Assembly: GCA_045602655.1 (NCBI GenBank)
Contig: JAZSBY010000014.1
Location: 13,922 to 77,921, forward strand
DNA from: Fimenecus sp045602655
GTDB taxonomy: Bacteria; Bacillota; Clostridia; Oscillospirales; Acutalibacteraceae
DNA length: 64,000 nucleotides
Direction: 5' to 3'
Below are positions 60,915 to 64,000 of the stretch, in pieces. Both the position numbers and the translations under genes were made by a program. The stretch's first letter is position 1. Each line of letters begins with the position of its first letter. The notes beneath the pieces were generated by a model. The model searched no databases, was not told the DNA's origin, and was given only the letters and a program-made list of their open reading frames with translations.

Positions 60915-62219
60915 ATGAATGAGAATAAAACAACTTTTTCAGATGAAATAAATTATCCGAAAAATGTTAAAAAATACGACTTATCAAAGCCACCTGTTAA
61001 ACAAACCAAAAATGTTGTACGACTTACCCACTTGTTTTCAAGTGTGTTGCTCCCTCTCCTGCGAAAAGGACACACAATTGAAAAAATCAATATGGATGGC
61101 TTAAAACCACCGTATATTCTTCTCTCTAATCATATGCAGTGGATGGATTTTCCTATCCTTTTTGATGCTACATACCCTGAAAAGGTTAATTTAGTTGCAG
61201 CAAATCATGTGTACTATAAGTGCCACGCTTTGTTGGAAAAAATCGGATGTATGTGCACAAGAAAATTCTGTACTGATTTGAGTCTTGTGAGGAACTGTCA
61301 CCGAGTTTTACAGGATTTCGGTGATGTCTTTGCTATGTTCCCTGAGGCAAGATATTCTCCTGACGGAACACAATCCGTTCTATCTCCTGCTATCGGGAAA
61401 CTTGCAAAAAAGAATAAAGTTCCCGTTGTTATTCTGCTTAATCACGGTAATTTTCTTAATCAACCCTTCTGGTCACACTATAAATTCAGAAAAGTTCCTT
61501 TTTACGCAACCATGAAACAGGTAATTACTGCTGAAGATATTGAAAAATTAAGTGTTGACGAGATAAATCAAATTATTGAAAGAGAATTTCAATATGATGA
61601 TTATAAGTGGCAAAAAGATAACCATATTCCTATTACTGAAAAATATCGTGCTTACGGATTACATAAAATACTTTACCATTGCCCACATTGTTTGGCAGAG
61701 GGTAAGACAACAAGCAGTGGTGTGACTCTCACTTGTAATGCGTGTGGAAAAGTTTGGGAAATGACTGAATTTGGTGAGCTTTGTGCCAAAGATGGCAAAA
61801 CTGAATTTTCACATATTCCTGATTGGTACTCTTGGCAAAGAGAAAATGTGCGAAATGAGCTTCTTAGTGGTAATTATAAATATTGCGATGAAGTTAAGGT
61901 TTATGGTTTTCCCGGAGTGGATAAATATTACAATCTTGGCAGGGCAACCGTAACCCACGATTTAGAAAACGGATTTGTCGTTACAGGACAATACAACGGT
62001 AGTAATTACAGAATAAGTCGTGGTGTTAAATCCCATTATAGTTTGCATATCGAATACGAATTCGGACATTTAAAAGGGGTTGACTGCTTTGAAGTTCCCA
62101 CAAAAAACGACTCCATATACTGTGTTCCAACCAAAGAATATATGGTTACAAAACTAAGCCTGGCAACTGAAGAAGCTTTTAAAATCGCAACTAAAAAGAT
62201 AAAAGAAACGGTAGAGTAA
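60915..62219 (+). CDS. PlsC-like acyltransferase with zinc ribbon, copy 2
   Basis: About 434 residues, alignable to the preceding protein along its whole length: GHTIEKINMDGLKPPYI, HMQWMD (HX4D), MFPEARYS, the CPHC...CNAC zinc ribbon, EFSHIPDWY and VTHDLENGF. The start is set at MNENKTT (60915) to match copy 1's MNEIKD; an ATG two codons earlier is possible. It is seven bases after copy 1, so it is a tandem duplication in one operon. Both copies keep the catalytic motif, so the two may have different acyl or acceptor specificities. Confidence 0.8.
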   Translation: MNENKTTFSDEINYPKNVKKYDLSKPPVKQTKNVVRLTHLFSSVLLPLLRKGHTIEKINMDGLKPPYILLSNHMQWMDFPILFDATYPEKVNLVAANHVYYKCHALLEKIGCMCTRKFCTDLSLVRNCHRVLQDFGDVFAMFPEARYSPDGTQSVLSPAIGKLAKKNKVPVVILLNHGNFLNQPFWSHYKFRKVPFYATMKQVITAEDIEKLSVDEINQIIEREFQYDDYKWQKDNHIPITEKYRAYGLHKILYHCPHCLAEGKTTSSGVTLTCNACGKVWEMTEFGELCAKDGKTEFSHIPDWYSWQRENVRNELLSGNYKYCDEVKVYGFPGVDKYYNLGRATVTHDLENGFVVTGQYNGSNYRISRGVKSHYSLHIEYEFGHLKGVDCFEVPTKNDSIYCVPTKEYMVTKLSLATEEAFKIATKKIKETVE

Positions 62220-62237
62220 TCTACCGTTATTTTTTTC
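62206..62237. terminator. Terminator after the acyltransferase pair
   Basis: AACGGTAGA-GTAA-TCTACCGTT followed by ATTTTTTTC. It overlaps the stop codons of both convergent genes. Confidence 0.85.
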
Positions 62238-63042
62238 TGTATATTAAAAAGTCAAAATGGATTTCTGTTGTGAATCCGTTATTCTTTTGTATTTTTTCTT
62301 CTGCACCTAATTCTGTTTTGAAATTATATGGTGTCATTCTGAAAAGATTTACTCCCGTTTCACTATTTACTGTAATTTCATTTTTTACAGAAATTCTGTC
62401 AACGAATTCAAAGCCATCATATTCCGTGTGTTTTTCCTCGTTTTCATAAGTGTTTTCGTAAAGAAGTTCTTTTAGTCCCATTAAATGGCTTTTCCCGGGA
62501 ACAGCATAAATCATAAACCCATCTTTTTTGAGAAGCCTTGCCATTTCATTTTCCACCATTGGTGCAAAAATATTAAGTGCAAGGTCAAATGAATTATCTC
62601 CTAATGGCATATTAAAACAACTGCCGACAGCGTAAGTATACTTTTTATATTTACCTGATGCGGATTTTACTGCCTCTTTAGAAATATCAAAACCAGAAAG
62701 GTCAAAATCTATATTTAGTTTTTCCAACTTTCCGTCGTAGTAACCTTCACCACAACCACAGTCAGCAATAGTGATTCGCTCTTTACCCTCAAAGAGAGAA
62801 TTTATTATTTCGCATAGTTTATCTGTGAAACAATCATAATAACCACTCTCAAGAAATGCTCTGCGGGATAAAACCATTTCCTTTGTATCTCCGGGATTAT
62901 CAGAATGCTTTTTATTAGCAGGCAACAAGTTCACATACCCCTGTTTTGCTATATCAAAAGAGTGATTGTTTTCACAGGCGTATGATTTGCCGTTAATATT
63001 CAGTTTTGATTTACAGATGGGACAAATAAACATGTTTTTCAC
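62227..63042 (-). CDS. 23S rRNA (guanine-N1)-methyltransferase, RlmA family
   Basis: A 271-residue methyltransferase with an N-terminal zinc finger (CPICKSKLN...CENNH, residues 7-27) and a class I SAM domain (IADCGCGEGYYDG, ~93-105). The linker QGYVNLLPANKKHSDNPGDTKEMV is diagnostic of RlmA (RrmA/TlrB), which methylates G745 or G748 near the ribosomal exit tunnel. RlmA-I and RlmA-II cannot be distinguished here. The TlrB branch affects macrolide sensitivity. Confidence 0.9.
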   Translation of the reverse strand: MKNMFICPICKSKLNINGKSYACENNHSFDIAKQGYVNLLPANKKHSDNPGDTKEMVLSRRAFLESGYYDCFTDKLCEIINSLFEGKERITIADCGCGEGYYDGKLEKLNIDFDLSGFDISKEAVKSASGKYKKYTYAVGSCFNMPLGDNSFDLALNIFAPMVENEMARLLKKDGFMIYAVPGKSHLMGLKELLYENTYENEEKHTEYDGFEFVDRISVKNEITVNSETGVNLFRMTPYNFKTELGAEEKIQKNNGFTTEIHFDFLIYRKK

Positions 63043-63050
63043 CTATTATG

Positions 63051-63083
63051 AAAATGGCGGTAAAGGAATTCCTCCACCGCCAT
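63051..63083 (-). terminator. Terminator of leuS
   Basis: TGGCGGT..AGGAATTCCT..ACCGCCA stem, then TTTTC on the minus strand, 11 bases after the leuS stop. Confidence 0.75.
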
Positions 63084-63092
63084 CAATTTATT

Positions 63093-64000
63093 TTATTTTG
63101 CAACGATATTTACCAGCTTACCCTTAACATAGATTTCTTTAATAATATTCTTACCGTTAAGCTCTGCCTGTACTTTTTCATCTGCTTTTGCAAGGGACAC
63201 TGCATCTGCTTGTTCAATATCAGCAGGCACATTGAGTTTTGCACGGATTTTACCGTTAATCTGAACAACGATTTCGATAGTTTCGTCAATGCACTTTGAT
63301 TCGTCATAGGTTGGCCATTCACCGTCTTGAGCCATCATCTTGCCGAAGCCACAAGCCTCCCACATTTCTTCTGTAACATGAGGAGCAAACGGGTTAACAA
63401 GGAGAAGAAGTACTTTAAGCTCTGCACGGTTAATTGAACCCTTTGTATAAATAGCATTGAGAAGTGTCATGAGTGCTGCAATAGCCGTATTGTATTTAAG
63501 AGTTTCAATGTCATCTGTAACTTTCTTGATTGTCTTGTGGAATGAAGAAGAAAGTTCCTTTGAAAATTCGTCGCCATCAACCAGAATTTCTTGCAAGTTC
63601 CAGATTCTGTCAACAAATCTCTTACAACCCTTAACTGAATTTTCTGACCAAGGAGCAGCCTGCTCATAGTCACCCATAAAGAGTACATAAGTACGAAGAA
63701 CATCGGCACCGAACACCTCAACAACTTCGTTAGGGTCAATAACATTACCGCGGGATTTACTCATTTTAACGCCATCCGGTCCAAGAATAAGTCCTTGGGC
63801 AGTTCTCTTGGCATATGGCTCTGCACCCGGCACTGCACCGATATCATAAAGGAACTTATGCCAGAAACGAGAGTAGATAAGGTGACGAGTAACATGTTCC
63901 ATACCACCATTGTACCAGTCAACCGGCATCCAATAGTTGAGCTTATCCATATCTGCAAGGCAAGTATCATTGTGCGGGTCGATATATCTTAAGAAATACC
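63093..64000 (-). CDS. leuS: Leucyl-tRNA synthetase, C-terminal part (gene continues past the window)
   Basis: The last ~302 residues of a class I synthetase; the 5' part lies beyond base 64000, where the frame is still open (FLRYIDPHNDTC). Visible are YWMPVDWYNGGMEH, the HLIYSRFWHKFLYD segment, the catalytic KMSKSRGN, the anticodon-binding helical domain (VNPFAPHVTEEMWE) and the C-terminal appended domain (VQINGKIRAKLNVP). The apparent ATG at 63950 is internal, not the true start. It charges tRNA-Leu, the effector sensed by the T-box at 11.3 kb. Confidence 0.95.
   Translation of the reverse strand, partial: YFLRYIDPHNDTCLADMDKLNYWMPVDWYNGGMEHVTRHLIYSRFWHKFLYDIGAVPGAEPYAKRTAQGLILGPDGVKMSKSRGNVIDPNEVVEVFGADVLRTYVLFMGDYEQAAPWSENSVKGCKRFVDRIWNLQEILVDGDEFSKELSSSFHKTIKKVTDDIETLKYNTAIAALMTLLNAIYTKGSINRAELKVLLLLVNPFAPHVTEEMWEACGFGKMMAQDGEWPTYDESKCIDETIEIVVQINGKIRAKLNVPADIEQADAVSLAKADEKVQAELNGKNIIKEIYVKGKLVNIVAK

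Noticed and set aside
1..64000. CRISPR arrays, tRNA/rRNA genes, prophage or IS transposases
   Set aside because: No regularly spaced direct repeats, no cloverleaf-like intergenic segments and no transposase, integrase or phage structural genes were recognised.

Overview
The window looks like the chromosome of a low-GC, endospore-forming Clostridia, probably an Oscillospiraceae/Ruminococcaceae-type gut anaerobe. The reasons are spoIIE and a SpoVAC homologue, a Leu-type T-box leader, AGGAGG-like ribosome binding sites with occasional TTG/GTG starts, a surface protein ending in two dockerins, and many carbohydrate-salvage genes. No phage, conjugative, CRISPR, rRNA or tRNA loci were seen. Taxonomy is inference from gene content, and all family names come from recognition without database searches.

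Layout. 0-8.2 kb (minus strand): a myo-inositol catabolic operon, iolJ-iolC-sanA-like-iolB-iolD-iolE-iolA, with a good promoter before iolJ; iolG, a transporter and a regulator are not in view. 8.3-11.1 kb (minus): a cytosolic family I.5-like lipase followed by two small integral membrane proteins (one DUF5058-like). 11.2-15.2 kb (plus): T-box leader, leuA, leuB and a HAD phosphatase. 15.2-17 kb: a secreted BspA-type leucine-rich-repeat protein with tandem dockerins, then a compact palindromic repeat. 17-21 kb (minus): hexuronate pathway uxuA-uxuB-kdgK-eda. 21-28 kb: a histidine phosphatase, an XRE regulator, and a minus-strand RNA-modification/membrane block of rlmB, a degenerate P-type ATPase, an mgtC-like gene, trmN6-like and rsmI.

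28-38 kb: a proline-rich lipoprotein and permuted papain-like hydrolase pair, spoVAC, a GPH-type sugar symporter, a three-gene SPFH/zinc-ribbon operon behind a consensus promoter, and spoIIE. 38-48 kb: a MinD-like ATPase, mgsA, hisS, a frameshifted aspS, a small divergent HTH gene pair sharing a perfect 15-bp inverted repeat, and secA with two downstream membrane-protein genes. 48-53 kb: an unusual cluster of two duplicated SCP2-like proteins flanking a class III aminotransferase and a split transketolase. 53-58.6 kb: an L-fucose operon (fucA, fucU, a rhamnulokinase-type kinase, fucI). 58.6-64 kb: an RluA pseudouridine synthase, two tandem PlsC-like acyltransferases with zinc ribbons, rlmA-like, and the 3' part of leuS.

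How it fits together. Inositol, uronates and fucose converge on glycolytic or triose intermediates. IolJ gives DHAP plus malonate semialdehyde, Eda gives pyruvate plus glyceraldehyde-3-phosphate, and FucA gives DHAP plus lactaldehyde. This suits an organism feeding on host glycans, phytate-derived inositol and pectin. The candidates most likely to be undescribed are the catalytically degenerate P-type ATPase paired with an MgtC homologue (24.0-27.5 kb) and the SCP2/aminotransferase/transketolase cluster (48.1-53.2 kb).
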